A stretch of DNA of 6,274 nt from Acidobacteriota bacterium (GTDB lineage: Bacteria > Acidobacteriota > Thermoanaerobaculia > Gp7-AA8), in assembly GCA_003222375.1 (NCBI GenBank), contig QHVX01000136.1:1-6274 (forward strand). The letters run 5' to 3'. Numbering within the stretch: the stretch's first letter is position 1; every line of letters starts with the position of its first letter. This document shows positions 5,468 to 6,274 of this stretch, piece by piece. Position numbers and translations under genes: made by a program. The notes under the pieces were generated by a model. The model was given only the letters and a program-made list of their open reading frames with translations. It did no database searches and was not told the DNA's origin.

Positions 5468-6231
5468 TATAGGGTGTAATTCTTCTCGAGCAGCACGCGC
5501 GCACGCCGGTCGCGCAGGTTCCGGATCTGCGACTCGATGTCGCGCTCGAACGGAATCTTGCGGTGGCTGGCATACACCGGGGCGTCGATGGCGATTTTCT
5601 TCAGCTCGTCGCCGAAGGTCTGCGGCGAAAGATGCGCGGAGTCGTCGGCCAGCGTCTGCTGATCGTTGGGAAACGATGCCTCCGTGATCACGGCGACGAC
5701 GTTCGATGCTTTGTTCGTCCGCTTCCAGATTTCCGATGTCGGCCCGGTGTCGCCGGTGAAGGTGATCGTCTGACCGTTCATCTCCACGATGACGCCGCAT
5801 GCGGGAATCTGATGATCGACCGGCACGGCGGTGAGTCCCACGTCGCCGAACATGAATTTCTTGCCGGGCACGAGCGAGCGATACTGCACCGCCGGCTTTC
5901 CGGTCGTCGGCGCAGTGAGCGCGGAGAAATCCGGCCATACCACGCCGTTGAACATCGTCTCGCTCAAGAGTTGCATGACCTCTTTTGATGCCAGAAGAGT
6001 CAACGGCGGAGAGTTCTGGCTGTAGCGATTGAGAATGAGATGCGGCAGATCGCGAGTGTGGTCGGCGTGCGTGTGCGTGATGTAAACGGCCTGAATCCGC
6101 GACTGTTGCGCCAGCGAGAGCTTCGAGGTCAGCGTCCCGGCGTCGACCGCCAGCCAATCATCGATCAGATAGCCGGTCAGATTGTGTTCCGCGTCGGATG
6201 CGCCATACGCGCCCAGCACTTTGAGCCGCAT
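5467..6231 (-). CDS. Metallo-beta-lactamase-fold phosphodiesterase, class II cyclic nucleotide PDE-like
   Basis: A 254-residue, probably cytoplasmic, two-metal hydrolase that likely opens 3',5'-cyclic nucleotides. The metal motif THTHADH is at residues 52-58 (His53, His55, Asp57, His58), preceded by LIDDWLAVDAGT (22-33). Other family-like elements in order are MFNGVVWPDF (93-102), VDHQIPACG (138-146), TGDTGPTSEIW (159-169, with Asp161 the likely bridging ligand), ITEASFPN (182-189), AHLSP (199-203) and ASHRK (221-225, His223). This series is what I expect of bacterial class II PDE relatives. The usual Leu in HxHLDH is Ala here, and HLTP appears as HLSP. Related RNase Z or arylsulfatase-like hydrolases are the alternative. 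No signal peptide is visible. The start is the ATG at 6231, with at best a weak AGG 6 nt upstream. It is upstream of the glycosyltransferase on the same strand, but the hairpin between them suggests separate transcription. Its substrate has not been shown. Confidence 0.8.
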   Translation of the reverse strand: MRLKVLGAYGASDAEHNLTGYLIDDWLAVDAGTLTSKLSLAQQSRIQAVYITHTHADHTRDLPHLILNRYSQNSPPLTLLASKEVMQLLSETMFNGVVWPDFSALTAPTTGKPAVQYRSLVPGKKFMFGDVGLTAVPVDHQIPACGVIVEMNGQTITFTGDTGPTSEIWKRTNKASNVVAVITEASFPNDQQTLADDSAHLSPQTFGDELKKIAIDAPVYASHRKIPFERDIESQIRNLRDRRARVLLEKNYTL

Positions 6232-6274
6232 TCTTCGCCTGTCGCCGTCGGGGGACTGCTATGTATTCTTGCAG

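Noticed and set aside
5261..6157. Minus-strand frame of 298 codons spanning the phosphodiesterase and the start of the glycosyltransferase
   Set aside because: Composition typical of an out-of-frame GC-rich shadow, with no motifs, and it overlaps two well-supported genes.
6260..6268. Possible -10 box (TACATA on the minus strand) for the phosphodiesterase
   Set aside because: Poor match, and the window ends before any -35 could be seen; too little to annotate.

Overview
This 6.3 kb window is GC-rich (roughly 60% by eye) and gene-dense. It holds five complete protein genes, one gene cut off by the left edge and another gene-dense stretch's promoter region at the right edge, with no RNA genes, insertion sequences or CRISPR arrays that I can see. 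The gene mix suggests an envelope-rich Gram-negative soil or sediment bacterium, possibly Acidobacteriota or a Myxococcota-like lineage. The pointers are an MJ0042-type zinc ribbon fused to an FHA domain, an exported M49-type peptidase with an HExxH motif, a Wzm/Wzt polysaccharide exporter, and a class II-like cyclic nucleotide phosphodiesterase. The taxonomic guess is weak because there is no marker gene.

Layout. Positions 1-74 (minus) hold the start of a small zinc-ribbon-like protein. Positions 77-1741 (minus) encode a predicted lipoprotein zinc peptidase of the dipeptidyl peptidase III (M49) type. It is divergent from, and only 30 bp away from, a plus-strand cassette: zinc-ribbon/FHA protein (1772-2350), Wzm-type ABC permease (2347-3138) and Wzt-type ABC ATPase with a C-terminal carbohydrate-binding domain (3135-4460). 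These three genes overlap stop to start (GTGA, then CTGA) and none uses an AUG start. Facing them on the minus strand are a family 2 glycosyltransferase (4491-5363) and, upstream of it, a metallo-beta-lactamase-fold phosphodiesterase (5467-6231).

How the genes fit together. Wzm and Wzt should form an inner-membrane ABC exporter for a lipid-linked polysaccharide (O-antigen, or a similar glycan). The convergent glycosyltransferase resembles LPS-core enzymes (WaaE/KdtX type) and plausibly builds the same or a related glycan. The FHA protein is translationally coupled to the exporter. This suggests, but does not prove, phosphothreonine-dependent control of export or assembly. The peptidase and phosphodiesterase have no evident role in the pathway.

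Non-coding structure. The convergent junction (about 4442-4535) is a two-stem hairpin with a T-tract on each side: a compact bidirectional terminator that forms part of the 3' coding ends of both genes. A 15-bp perfect inverted repeat built from a reiterated 8-mer lies between the phosphodiesterase and the glycosyltransferase. A GC-rich block of interlocking palindromes encodes part of the linker between the two Wzt domains. Start regions of three genes look leaderless or nearly so.
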